Position numbers and translations under genes: made by a program
Part shown: piece by piece, positions 1 through 11,788 of the stretch
How the letters are laid out: each line of letters opens with the position of its first letter
Numbering within the stretch: the first letter of the stretch is position 1
Notes under the pieces: generated by a model
The model's database searches: none
What the model saw: the letters and a program-made list of their open reading frames with translations, nothing else
Told to the model about the DNA's origin: nothing
NCBI GenBank assembly: GCA_963693085.1
Contig: OY856409.1
Location: forward strand, 661,849,591 to 661,913,590
Length of the DNA stretch: 64,000 bases
From: Alisma plantago-aquatica
Taxonomy: Eukaryota > Streptophyta > Magnoliopsida > Alismatales > Alismataceae
Reading direction: 5' to 3'

Positions 1-2184
1 CTCGATATATCATCTTTATTACATAAATGTGCTAGTTGCTAATCAGATAGTAACATATCAGTTTTATGCATTCCTTAATATGATCACTTTGGTGCATCAT
101 ATGACAAATTTTGTGTCATATCTTAAATTGTCAAATGATAAAGTATGTATTTCTATTTTTGGTGGCATGCAAAAAATAGTTATTTGGACCATTGGTCGCA
201 TTTAAGGTAAGTTAACATTGTTCTACAACATAATTAGCTATATGTTCAAGACCAAAATTACATATTTCCAGTAAATATTATTTGAGAGAGTAGAAATTGA
301 TAATTTTAAAAAGACATTATTTTTCATTGGCATCTTACAAAGTTAGATCCATGAGGGGATTATTTTCATTATCAAGTTATTATGCAAAACTTATGAAGCA
401 TTGTGGAAGGATTGCTCCAAGCATGAATAGAGTTATTGAATAAAAGCACTTTTTCTTGGTCTGCAATACATGAATAGGTTTTATCAATCACAAGAAAAGC
501 CCCAAGTAATGTTATTTTGTTCTCACTTTTTAATGCTTGAAATAAATTGTGATTAAGTAAGATACTCTACTCAAACTACTCTACTCAAACTAGGGCCTAG
601 AATAGATTATATATGTTCCACATATGAATAAAAAGATGCATGCAACCTTATTAGTGGTCCCTATTTAAGGCCCCTTTAACTAGGAAAAGAATAACTACAA
701 ACTAATATTGAAGGGTATTAAGCATATCATATATTAGAGACTATAGTTTTAGCTAACCAAAAATTTATGGCAAAGCTACTTGGATACAAGCACACTATTG
801 ATTATACTTTAGGGGTAATAGATTGTCTTATTGATTTATTTTCACATAATTTATCTTATAGAGAGATCAATATGTTGTATTAATGATAGCCATGAATAAA
901 TATAGGTATAAAACATCATGAAGATGATGGAAGAGGAATCCATTACTACAATATGCATAGTGGCATATCCATAAATGAAAATTGTGTGAGGCCAATATTT
1001 AATGGACTCAAAGAAAAGATGATGTAGTTGAGGTATTGAAATGTAAATAATGGGCACATGTTCATAATTTTGATTATAAATGAACATTTTTCATTTCTCT
1101 TAAAACAGGATAATTTTTATGGCTCATGTTTTACATGAAAGCCTCTCATAGAATCTTGGTAAGAACTTGGTAGTGTAAAAATGCTACATAAACATTTCTA
1201 ACATCAAAATTTTAGTATGTGTCATAGAAAATAAGCCACCATATAATCAAACTCATCATCCAATTTATTACACAAAGAATTTATTTAAATTATCGCTAAT
1301 TAGTCATTCAAATGTATACCTAATTGTTATAGTTCTTTTCACCTTTTTAATTCAACTCATCTTAGATTAAAAAAACACTACTAGATATATCAATCAGGAT
1401 AAATTTCGTACTAGGAAGATTTGATAGTGTTTAGGTATTTTCTAATTCTCAAAAATAAATTTGATGCTTAAAAAATGATTAGTGCAAACCTTACAAGTCT
1501 TATTAACAATTTATAAAAAAATCACACTTCTAAATAACTATTATATTCAATTATTTTAATGTTAAAATTTAACCTCAATTGTTTTAATGATAAAACTATT
1601 ATATTTAGTTGATTTTTCTAGTCAATGAACGTATGAATAAACGATCCATCCTACATTTGTACATTATCATCACAAGAACAACGTACACATACATCATTTG
1701 TTAGCTTTTCCCTCATATTTAATAAATTTATTACTACGGTGATAATGAATGTTATTATATTTGTAAATAATGTAGAAAAAACACACAAAACAGATTTTGT
1801 GTCATGTTATACACCCTGAAGACACATACCAATTACACATTATATATAGATACAAAAGGTATTTTACACAAAAGTAGTACAAAAATAACACAAGTCAATG
1901 TAAAAAATTGAAAACTAGAGAGTGTTTTTGCCATTATTAATTTATTGGTTTATAGCATATATATTTTTTAGAATACAGTTTTATACAAGAAAAAGTACCA
2001 AAAATATTCTTTCCAATATAAAATTATACACGTCAATATATAAAAAATTGACCATGATGACTTGTATATAGCCGCTATTGAGTCGTTGGCCTATAATAAA
2101 TATTTTTTAAACATTTTTTTAAAGTACATATTATGCGAGGAGCAGTAAAAAATGTGCAAGGAAGTAAAATGTTATACACGCTAG
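1..2184. other. AT-rich intergenic DNA, no gene seen
   Basis: This stretch is strongly AT-rich and I see no coding frame with a recognisable domain. The open frames present are short, low-complexity and without homology that I can recognise. It may contain old decayed transposon sequence, but no terminal structure or coding motif is clear enough to call. Confidence 0.6.
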
Positions 2185-2580
2185 TCTATACTACTATAAA
2201 AAGAGCGAGTTTGTTATTTAAATTACATCTGATGCCATTTTCTTTTTTGAAAATTTATTCCAACCAATCAGAAGCAAGGATTCAAAATTTCTGCATTCTC
2301 CTTGACCCTCTCTCTTCTGACGTTGTTTCTCTATTTTGTTCCTTTTTTATCTTAATTTCTCTCTCCTTCCAGAACCACACAACCTTCTCCCACGTTCTAC
2401 TCCATGAGAGGTGGGTTTGTTAGGCAACCGTCCTTCAAGGACGCGAAGTGTGCGGAATGAACATAACAGATGTTAGTTGGGAGCGGATAGAGTGGAGAGA
2501 CATGTGGGTATATGTTTCTTTTATGATGTCATCTCATGACCGTGCGGGGAAGGAAACGTGGGGTTTACTTCCATAGAGAT

Positions 2581-2760
2581 GATCATGGAAAAGGTCGTAA
2601 CTAATTTTCGGTTTTGGATTTTTAAAAAGGTGAGCATGTTTTAGATGAGAAACGTGGTTTACTTAGGAGATCATGAAGCTAATTATGGAAATGATCGTAA
2701 CTGATTTTTAGTTTTGGATTTTTAAAAAGGTGAGCATGTTTTAGATGTGAAACGTGATTA
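2581..2760. repeat. Tandem ~100-bp duplication inside the Helitron
   Basis: Two adjacent units match closely with a period of 100 bp. Both carry a CGTAACT block followed by GGATTTTTAAAAAGGTGAGC and GAAACGTG. The second copy is shorter and diverged by point changes, so this is an old internal duplication. Confidence 0.75.
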
Positions 2761-2916
2761 AAGTTGATTAGAAGGCTAACTGACTTATTTACTAAGACAG
2801 AAAAATTAAATGAGGAACTGAATTAGGCAATCCAATATTTGTCTTTTTGGTGGAAGTTGAAAAATCTTCTACAGTTTAAATTTTTTTAAATATTTAAAAT
2901 AAACATGTTCAATGGG

Positions 2917-2934
2917 CACGTGCATATGCACGTG
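2917..2934. other. Helitron 3' terminal hairpin
   Basis: A perfect 18-bp palindrome that can fold into a hairpin stands seven bases before the CTAG end. Such a hairpin near the CTRR end is the standard rolling-circle termination signal of Helitrons. Confidence 0.8.
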
Positions 2935-3692
2935 TGTGTTGCTAGTATATAAAAAGTTTAACTACAGATAACTACTATATAACATTAACCGTTAATCGAG
3001 TTTTTTATACTTTTTAAGTTGAAATAGATTGCTTACATTCTTTTTTTAATATCATGCTATATACACACAAAAGAAACTTTACATTTTGTTATAAAATTCA
3101 TTATATATATACAATAACATAGTTAATCTTCCTCTTTCCACCGAAAGTTAGTACAATTGGTAAATTCTGATAATCACTTATGAATGGACTCAGATTCAAA
3201 CCAGACAGATAAACATTACCTATTTACCATCTTTTTCGGCATTTATCTTTGCACCGGGTTGTGGTATGGGGAGAGATCGAGAGAGATTTCTCTCTGTTAA
3301 TCCCGTAGCTAAGCTTCCACTTTATTCCACAAAAGTGGTACTTGTGTTTCTATACGGAATATCTGATATAGTTTTTCTTATAATAAAATACACATTAATC
3401 AATATTTTTTTATCTTTTAGTCAAATTTTCTCTTACATCCCATACGTGTTCACTTGTTTCTTCATAGTTATACTTATTTGCTCTCTCTTTCTCTCTCTTC
3501 CCTACTACTTATTCTTCTCTTAACTCTCACTTCTCTAAGTTACTCGTTTAAAACTTCACTAGCGCGAGGGTTCTCCAATTCTTTTGTTTCCCGCTTCAAA
3601 ATCCTTAAGTTGTCTCGTTCCCAAACGCTATTTCGCATAGTAGATGGCACCACGAGCTTGCTCATGGGTGAGGTCAATCACAATACTATGCT

Positions 3693-3836
3693 AACATTGC
3701 TACGGTGCTCGATAGGATGCACCAGAGGCTATGGCCTAAGGTGGTCACTAAATATGCAGCCAAAGTTGCAAATTAGGGGAGCAATTTAATACAACAAGGA
3801 AGGATGGTTTTAGTCTTTAATTTTGGTTGTGCTTAA
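3693..3836 (+). pseudogene. Unrecognised exon-like fragment with one stop
   Basis: Read in the frame starting at 3693, this gives a 48-codon segment that looks protein-like in composition (for example MHQRLWPKVV and IQQGRMVLVFNFGCA), interrupted by one TAG and ending at TAA 3834-3836. A plausible reading is the last exon of a broken gene. I do not recognise the family and found no upstream exon, so it may be chance. Confidence 0.2.
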
Positions 3837-3998
3837 AGGCCGTTAAATACATGAATGATTCAGATTCATAAGTTTAAGTGGTAATAAAAAAAAATTATCT
3901 AGAGGATAGTAGAGGATATTTTTTTGGAGGTTAAAGTAACTTATATATTTTCATGTATAATATATTAGAAAGAAATAAATAAATACATAGCTCCGATT

Positions 3999-4986
3999 GG
4001 TTTGTCATAACTTGTCTGGAAACTTATGAGCTGGAGTTTCTTAAGTAGTTGTTTATGATTGGTTTAAAGTAAGTGTTGGAACTTGAGTTTTGTGACTTCT
4101 GGTGAGTTATAGAATTAAATACAAAAATACAGTTCCTAAGTTCCTTTTTAAAAAGAACGGAAAATGAGTTCCAAAAACTAACAATATTTCTTATACAATT
4201 ATATTCTTAATTTGTCATAAATGACACATGTAAAATATTTATGACTGGAAACGTTAGTGTTGTGGATATAATTTATTGTTAAAACATAACATAATATGAC
4301 AAAATATTATACACTATAATCACACTATGTAAAACAATTTACACTACAACCATCATTACCAGTGCAGTTTAAAAAATGAAAAAATACGAACAACATGAAA
4401 AGAAACACATTGCTCTATGTGACAAAAATGTGATTTACCTAACATATTTTATTCTCTATGTTTAAACAATCTTATTTGAAAAATGATAATTAACTATAAA
4501 CATGCATGAAGAATAGAGTAAAAAAATCTCTAAAAATGTAGTAAACATTAATATTCTACATTATTTAAAATAATTGTGAACTATTACTTATATTTACAAA
4601 CACATAAAATGTGGATATTTTTCAATGTTTTATACATACAAAGTAAAATCAAACTATTATGATGTGATTTAAATAATACATTTTTAAGATTTTATAATTA
4701 TATCATACTAAAATATTTTTTAAAGGAACAAGATATGCACTGTGTATAGTTGTTGAGGTTATTACGGTTTAAAGATATTATGATTATTCAGGGATATGAC
4801 TCTTTTTTAATGTATTTCACATCCTTACTTATTTATGTTACATATTAAAAATTAACACTATTTTTTAAAGATTTGTATATTTACACTTACAACAAATCAA
4901 TCAAATGGAGGTGAATGAAACTTAAGTATCAGAAATTGAATTAGAGTTTCCAGAAAATGAGTTTCACATAACTTATGACGTATACC
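3999..4986. mobile_element. Possible TIR transposon (MITE-like)
   Basis: The left end GGTTTGTCATAACTTGTCTG and the reverse complement of the right end share an imperfect inverted match of about 38 bp containing GTCATAA and GAAACT and CTGGA blocks. The interior is AT-rich and non-coding. No target duplication could be assigned, so boundaries and superfamily are uncertain. Confidence 0.35.
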
Positions 4987-6150
4987 AAAGGGATATCAAT
5001 GGTGCCAAAAAAAAAATTACAGATAAGAAAATCATAGTTTACATCATACAACCGCACCATATAGTTATGGTGTGGATATCGTTTTTATTTTTTAAATTGT
5101 CATAGTGCAGTGTGGTTATTGTTTACAAGAAAAATTGTGGATAAAAACCTCACCACAATTAAAATATTTTAAATTTTTATAAATATCAGTAGAAAAATAT
5201 TCAAATAATATTTTTTCTATTATTTTGATAGAGTTACTAGATATTTTTAAATGATATTTAATGTATTAATAAGTAGGAAAATTTATTTTTGCAATTACTA
5301 CACACATAAGTATCCTCTTTGTACAATTACTAAACATAGATGTGCCTCTAATACATAAAAATATCGTCATTCATATTTTACTTATATGTATATTATAGTT
5401 CAAATTTATGTGTTTTTTTACATATTTATAGTCATATGTATAATGATGGAGATAGTTGTTGTCATTGGCGGAATCGTTTAATGTAATCTAAGTAGATCTT
5501 ATTTGCTTATTTAATATCAATCTCTCATAGAAACAAGCAAAAATTAAAAAATAGGAGATAGATAATTAAGATGAGAATTCGGTATATTACTTTAAGTGAA
5601 CTGTTATGCATCGATTAATAGATGTAGTTAGTGTTAAAATAAAATAAAGTTAAGAAAAAAAAGGTAAAATAAAGTAGAAAGACACAAAAGAGAGAAAGTG
5701 AATGTCAAGAAAAGAATCAAAAGATGAAAACATCAATTAGTGTTAATCATCTTTCTCCATTACTATCAATATTTTACCATACTCACATACAAAAGATTTG
5801 ACTTTCTAGTTTCTCCTCTCTCTTTCTCTCTCTCTAAAAATATACCATTACATTTAATTCTAAAAAAATTGAGTTAGAAAAGACATTAGTCTCCCCATTT
5901 AATTCTAAATATTACTTTACTTTTCTCTCATTATAAATAGATACATAGATGAAAATCATACATTACATGGTTTAAATGAAGAGGACGACTTAAAAGGGGA
6001 GAGAGACTTGAGAAACTATTTCAGATAGGATAATATCATATAAAAAAAGAATGTATATTAATGTCAGGGCTTAAAACATTTTAGAAGATGAGATGTTTGA
6101 ATTGTGAATGGAAATATATATGTCTGTGTGTATGGGATTAAGAGAGAAAG
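4987..6150. other. AT-rich intergenic DNA
   Basis: No coding frame or RNA gene is visible. There are A-rich and CT-rich simple tracts, including TCTCTC runs near 5815-5836. Nothing else can be supported. Confidence 0.55.
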
Positions 6151-6154
6151 ATTT

Positions 6155-6251
6155 CCCCCCCCCTCTCTCATGCCCATGGTGGAGGCCGAATGCCCGAGAG
6201 GGTGGTAAATCAAGGTGGCAACTGGGATTCGAACCCGGGTCTCTTCATGAG

Positions 6252-6256
<5 letters not shown>
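6155..6256 (-). mobile_element. tRNA-derived SINE fragment
   Basis: On the minus strand the segment contains CTCATGAAGAGACCCGGGTTCGAATCCC, whose core GGTTCGAATCC is a canonical Pol III B box, followed by a tail ending in a G-rich run. The phrase CTCATGAAG before CCCGGGTTCGA is shared with the fuller SINE at 18332-18560. The A-box half is missing and is replaced by a (TA)n tract, so this is 5'-truncated and should not be transcribed. It is not a tRNA gene because there is no cloverleaf. Confidence 0.6.

Positions 6257-6298
<42 letters not shown>
6257..6298. repeat. (TA)21 microsatellite
   Basis: A 42-bp perfect alternating TA tract abuts the truncated SINE. Expect length polymorphism. Confidence 0.95.
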
Positions 6299-6299
<1 letters not shown>

Positions 6300-6303
<4 letters not shown>

Positions 6304-8420
6304 CTATGTGTGTGTAGTTAGAGAAACTAGATTGGTGTTTATTAGTTTGTCTTTAAGTTAGAATGTAAGTTCACATGAATAAATACTTCGTGTGTTTTTA
6401 TTATATAATATGAACATGATATTGTTCATTCATATTTCTACATTGTTATTCTACTATTTGTACAATTTTTGACAAATTTTATGTAATATTATTAAGAGAA
6501 ACAAACAATTTATTCCAAATGTTCTACGGTGTGGTTTGGTACGGTTCACCACAGTTTTCTGATGGTGAGGATATGGTTTCTCATATCAAACAACACAATC
6601 GATATAGTGTGAATATGGTGTTTAATTTTTAACCATGGTGAGGTTATGTTCTTGGTGTAAATTATAATATATCCACAGCACTACCATCCCTAGTCACTCC
6701 CTATCCTGACTAATGTTTTTAATGACATTCTCATGGATTTCATATATATTGGTCCTTTGTATCAAGGATATTATGTGATACTCATATTCATTTTGGCATT
6801 TATCAAGAAAACTAACTTTAGTAAGTAAGACATACCTATGGTGTCATTTGTTTCCAAATTTTTGTATACCTCTTATTTTATCAACAAGTTAAGATAAAAT
6901 CTTACTCCTCTTTCCCACAAGCTCATTAAAAGGATAAAAAACAATTTTTCTCAATGCAGAAATGAATTTGGTAGTACAATCACCATCACAACAAAGTTCC
7001 TTTCTAGTGTGGATCATACTAATTTGAACCTTATATAGGTGTGAGGAATAGAGTCATTTTGAGAGTCAAATACTTAAATACCACAAGATAGTACAATTGA
7101 CTATTTTAATAAGAAATGAACTCTTATAGTAGAAACTCTTTACAAGAACCAAGGAACTAAACTTGGGACCATTAAGAAATACCTCCCAAAAATATATGGT
7201 TGAGCTGACACATCAAATAAAGGATTGTATTGTTATTCAAAATGATGTTTTGGGCCCAAAACATACATTGGTTCAAGTGGTTGTATAGAAAAATAATATC
7301 ACTACATCATGGCTTATTGATCTAAGATAATATACATTTATAGTGATCTATATTGCTTACATTCTCTTAAATTTTGGTGACAGTGATGAATGCTTTTAAA
7401 ACGTTACTAATATTGCAATGGAAACCCTGGGATGAAGTAATGAATGACATACTTTGTTATTTAAGAAATGATCGATAAATAATGTCACATGTTGTTTAAA
7501 AAATTCTAGTGAACCAAAAAATCATGAGAAATCAAACTAGGGATTTAATGTGGGAGATCAATGGGTAGAAGTAAATATTATGAGTTAATACTATAAAATA
7601 TGAGCACTATGATATTTATAGGAACCAAAAAGTGGCCCTCCTTCAACAACTTATCCTTTTTGGTTCTATGCAAGGATTTTCACGTTACATTATATAAATA
7701 AAAGTAAGAGATGACAGTCACTTAGGCTCCCGCTTATCAACATTGATACTATAACAAATCCCCTGGGAAGATCCCACAAATTAGAATGGTACAACATACA
7801 TAATACCATAATTCTATTATAAAGGTATAAGTTAAGTGGAAAAAAATTACCATCTAAATGATCTACTTGGAAGAGTTTTTCAAAGTGAAGGTAAATGTTC
7901 TAGTTGTGAGATTCTTAGATGAAACCTCAAGGGAAAAAAATTAAAAAAGGGTAATTTTTTAGTGAGTGTAGTTATATTTATCAGAAATCATTTGTGAACT
8001 TATTCAATTGGTTGGTAATTTTACTACTATTTTTTATTTATGGTTGTATTGATTTGTGTATATGGTGTATATGGGTAATGTACAATGTATGTAATAAATG
8101 GAACTTCTAAAATGGTTAGTGGTATATGATGTCTAAAAGGTTCCTTTTTTTAATACAAAAATTTCTACTTTCTATTTTAAATATTGATTCATGTTTTGTT
8201 TCAATTTTTCGCAGTGAATTATTTTCCATGTGTTTTTTATTTATTTCAATTATGGATTCTAACTTCTTATCCAAAAAAATCATATTCTCCTATATGATTC
8301 CATTCATCATCCTCCATGAAAGAGAAAGAATCTTTCTCCTTTTCTAATCTTCTTCTATAAGTAATAAATGAGATTTAGAAGTGGAATCTACCCCTAGGTG
8401 GTGGATTACAGAATAGTTGT
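6300..8420. other. AT-rich intergenic DNA, no gene seen
   Basis: No recognisable coding or RNA gene. The text looks like long-decayed sequence, and the open frame near 8126-8347 is low-complexity phenylalanine/leucine-rich translation of AT-rich DNA without a recognisable domain. Confidence 0.55.
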
Positions 8421-8749
8421 TGTTGACTCAAGGTCTAAATCGACTAAACCCTTATTTTTATGATGACTAACCATTCCACTCATTTGTGTCTAATGCTTCT
8501 ACTTGAGTGATTTCATATTAGGTATAGACACACTCCAAATACCCCAACTTGTGCATCCCAACTGGGAGAAAAGACAATTCAAAATCAATACAAGTGCACT
8601 TTTGTGGAATATGATGTATATCTATTAGAATCATGTTGTAAATCACTTGTAATAATTGTATGACTTATAATTAAGTTTAAAAAAATAGGAGCACTTAAAT
8701 CAAATATTTAACCACTTTAATGACATTTTCCAAAATACATCACAAAGTG

Positions 8750-9005
8750 TCTATTCAGTCGAGTTTCTCCTGTGACAAACTTGATGCATTTTGAGAAACT
8801 TGACCGACACCTTTGATGCATTTTCAGAATGTTCAGGTTCGGTCGAGTTTTTAATACACAAAAACTCGACAGACACCCTACATTGGCAAATCAGATTTAA
8901 GTGATCGGTCGAGTTACATCCAGGATAAACTTGATTGATGCTTCAAATTTGCTTTGTCATATAGTACAATCGACCGAGTTACCTTTATTGAAACTCGATC
9001 GAATG
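8750..9005. repeat. Cluster of inverted GTCGAGTT/AACTCGAC modules in 5' LTR
   Basis: Four or five successive units pair a GTCGAGTT or CCGAGTT arm with a nearby AACTTGA, AACTCGA or AACTCGATCGA arm, with loops of about 8-20 bases. The same cluster is present in the 3' LTR near 13770-14000. Upstream palindrome clusters are a known feature of Sirevirus LTRs; a role as a transcriptional cis-module is inference. Confidence 0.65.
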
Positions 9006-9143
9006 CATTTTATGAAATTTGCAAAAAAAAAAGTGTTTCTAGCCGTTGAAATGTTGCAAGAATCGAAAATAGATCCGTTGGAATACCCCAAATGATTAGA
9101 ATTTTTTTCTAAGTACTTTCACTGGCTAGTAGGCATCCCCAAC

Positions 9144-9150
9144 TATAAAT
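9144..9150 (+). promoter_or_regulatory. LTR TATA box
   Basis: TATAAAT in the context CCCCAACTATAAATAGG; the equivalent TATAAAT is kept in the 3' LTR at 14141-14147. It probably marks the U3/R promoter of the element. Confidence 0.6.
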
Positions 9151-9779
9151 AGGACCTCTTGAGCTTCATCCCATGGTTAGACAAGAACTATGAAGGTTCA
9201 TATATTATAGTGAAGTGCCTTCAAGAGTCTCCCTCTCTCTCTAAACATAATTGTGTGCTACATCCATTATAGTGAGTAGGAGATTTGTCAGAGAGTTAGT
9301 CCTACATGTATATCTTATGAGGCTCTCACTTCCTCCACCTCCCGATCTCTATTTCTACCATGAAGATGAAGGTTATCTCTCTTATCTAAGAGAGGTGAAG
9401 AAGAATAAGGGAAGGATTCCCTTGGTGAAAGATTCCCCTTGGCGATGGTGAAGTCAAAGGCAGAAGATCTAAGAAGAGTCATATATTGTATGTCTTATAA
9501 TGGAATATAAGTATACAATGGTTATAAAATTCTAGAGATTGACCTCTCTAGGTAGTGGACTGACTTTCTCCTATTTTTGATATTAGAATCACTCTAGATA
9601 GCTTGCATTCTTGTGCTTGTTCAATCTCTCTCTCCCTTACTATATATGTTTTAGTTGCACTCAAAGGTTCATTGTTCCCATATTAACTTAGAAATATCTT
9701 GAAGGTCTAATGAATTTTGTTTAAGTGCTTTTAGCTCTATTCACCTCTCCCCTTTAGAACCCATCCTACATCCAACAAG

Positions 9780-9797
9780 TGGTATCACAGAAGGTCT
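9780..9797 (+). other. Primer-binding site, initiator Met-tRNA type
   Basis: TGGTATCACAG lies two bases after the LTR end and differs by one base from the common plant copia/gypsy site TGGTATCAGAG, complementary to the 3' end of initiator methionine tRNA. Confidence 0.75.
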
Positions 9798-9828
9798 TCT
9801 CCAAGCATACTTCCACAAGTAGGAAAAG

Positions 9829-10910
9829 ATGGGTGATTATCAAGGAGGGAGATACCTCATCAATGTTCCAATCTTTAATGGGAGCAATTTCCTCTATTAG
9901 AAGAGAAGGATCTAATACTACATCCAAGGATCAAGTCTTGAGCTATGGAGAATGGTGGACCTTCCATAAAAGCTACCGAACACAAAGATTGAACAATGGG
10001 ATGAAGCTACTTTGAAGAAAGCAACCTTGAATGCAAGAGCCATCAACATTCTCTATGCCTCCATGCCCCCCCCGTCAAGTTTCATCAGATTTCCTCTTGT
10101 GAGACAGCCCATGAGATATGGAGAAAGCTATGTGTCACTTATGAGGGGACAAAGCAAGTAAAGGAAAGCAAATTCTACATGCTCAAAGGGCTTCTTGAGA
10201 ACTTCAAGAAGGGAAAGGAGGAGAAGATAGTTGAGATGTACTCAAGGCTCAATACCATTATGAATGGTCTTACCATTCTAGATCATCCTATGGATAGAGG
10301 AGAGATCTACTCAATGATCCTTAGAACTCTCTCCATGAGGTGGGAATCCAAGGTGGCCCTAACAATGAAGAAATAAAGTCTCTTGGTGATATCCCTATTG
10401 AAGAACTCATAGGAAATCTACAAGCACTTGAAGTCAAACTTGACAAGTAAGAGGAAGAAGAAAGAGAAGAAGAGAAAGAGCTCAAGAGAATGAAGAAGGA
10501 TGAAATCAAAGCAAATATTGAAGCTATTATTGGTCAAGCTTATCCATCCTCTTAAGTTGAAGAAGATGTCATGTACTCCAACGGTACACTCTACAAATAC
10601 AAGTCATCCTCCTTCACCTGGTGCTTCAAATGTGGAAAGAAGGGTCACTTCAAGGAAGATTGCCCACAAGGCAAAAAGACCCATCATCACAAGAGAAAAG
10701 AAGAGAAGAGAAGAGAAGAGAAGCACAAGAGAAGAAGAAAAAATGGTACAAAAGCTCAAGTGACTCCTCAAACTCAAGCTCTAGTGACTCCTCCAACTCA
10801 AGCTCAAGTGAAGAGTCAATGGAGGATCTAGTTGTAGATCTAGTGAATATGGAGAATGCCATTTCACTCTCATGGCCTCAACAAGTGAAGAATCAAATGA
10901 GTTAAATCTA
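9829..10910 (+). pseudogene. Broken gag of Sirevirus-like element (capsid-like and CCHC)
   Basis: Translation from ATG 9829 begins MGDYQGGRYL and reaches the copia gag phrase FNGSNFLY, then meets TAG at 9898-9900 where a Trp is expected, with further stops. A frame change occurs near the C-run at 10064-10073; 10179-10376 then reads as a UBN2/DUF4219-type copia gag (CETAHEIWRKLC, then MLKGLLENFKKGKEEKI). A CCHC knuckle CFKCGKKGHFKEDC lies at 10622-10663, followed by lysine-rich and serine-rich tracts. The protein would package element RNA in virus-like particles; this copy cannot make it intact. Confidence 0.8.
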
Positions 10911-10959
10911 AACTCTTTAGATAAATAATCTTTAATTGCAATTATTCATGCTACTTGTG

Positions 10960-11788
10960 CCTCTCTTAAGTCTATTATAAGGAAAAAGAAAACGCTTGCT
11001 AGAATTGTTGATAATTTGCATGTAGAAAAAGATGGTCTTGAACATGCTAATATTTGCTTGCTAGATGAAAACAATGCTGATCTTAGTCAAGTAGATTCTC
11101 TTAAACTTGAAAATTCTAGTTTGTTTGATAAGATTATATTTCTAGAAGCTCAACCTCTTGTGCCTAGTTTTAATGAAGAGCATAGTAATATTGTAAATTC
11201 TCTCATGCTTGATATTGATGTTCTTAAAACTAAAAATGATGACAAAGATTTTGTTTTACAAGAATTAGAATCTGAAAATGATGTTTATCTTTCTAAGATT
11301 GCTTTGCTTGAAAAAGAAAATGCTTCAATCTTGTTCTAGTTCTACTAGTAGAGAGAATAGTTTGTTGTTCTTCATATTGATAGAGATTCTTATATGACCA
11401 AAGCTCTTTGCTTAGAAATCGATCTTTTGCATGATAGAGATGATATCAATCAATTGTTTTCTACTATTACTTCTCTTATGCATGATAATTATAGTTTGAT
11501 ATCTTCTATGCAAAGATTCTTAGATGATAAAAAGAATTTTAATCAAATCCTAGATCATACTACCGAACAAATGGGTAGAGATGATTTGTACTTTATAGTA
11601 GCCAAATGAACAACAAAGATAAAGGGCCTTCAATTTACAATGAAGAATCCTCTAGTTCTAAGGATAGGAGATCATGTAATCTTTGCAATGAAATTGGTCA
11701 TTATTCTACATATTGTCCTTTTAGGAAAGCATCCAAGAGCAATAGTACTTGGGCTACTAAGCTAACCCCTCTAGGCCCAAAAACATGA
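10960..11788 (+). pseudogene. C-terminal gag segment: coiled coil and second CCHC knuckle
   Basis: Frames at 11016-11339 and 11394-11609 are rich in Leu, Glu, Asp and Ser in a heptad-like pattern (for example LEKENASI), consistent with coiled coil. At 11606-11788 a second zinc knuckle, CNLCNEIGHYSTYC (11675-11716), precedes LGPKT and a TGA. In related Sireviruses similar text continues into the protease/integrase region, but here coding similarity stops. Frame breaks separate the pieces, so this is a decayed gag end. Confidence 0.65.

Larger units (their letters stand above)
2185..2945 (+). mobile_element. Short non-autonomous Helitron
   Basis: The left end begins TCTATACTACTATAAAAAG, a classic plant Helitron 5' end starting with TC. 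The right end has a perfect 18-bp palindrome, CACGTGCATATGCACGTG (2917-2934), seven bases before a terminal CTAG at 2942-2945, which is followed by T as expected at a Helitron 3' junction. There is no Rep/helicase coding sequence in its 761 bp, so it would depend on an autonomous element. The base before the left end is G (part of CTAG) instead of the usual A. It contains two tandem copies of a roughly 100-bp unit near 2581-2760. Confidence 0.82.
8421..9777 (+). repeat. 5' LTR of Sirevirus-like element
   Basis: This LTR starts TGTTGACTCAAGG, ends CCAACA and matches 13423-14985. A TATA box (9144-9150) sits downstream of a cluster of hairpin-like modules. It is about 200 bp shorter than the 3' LTR, mainly because a segment matching roughly 14480-14670 of the 3' copy is missing near 9475. 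Confidence 0.85.

Noticed and set aside
6185..6255. tRNA-like B box with GGGTTCGAATCCC on the minus strand
   Set aside because: No cloverleaf, A box or CCA-side acceptor stem; it is better explained as a SINE remnant.
8411..8420. Target duplication for the Sirevirus-like element
   Set aside because: The five bases before 8421 (GTTGT) and after 14985 (AGCTA) do not match, and shifting the edges gave no better pair.
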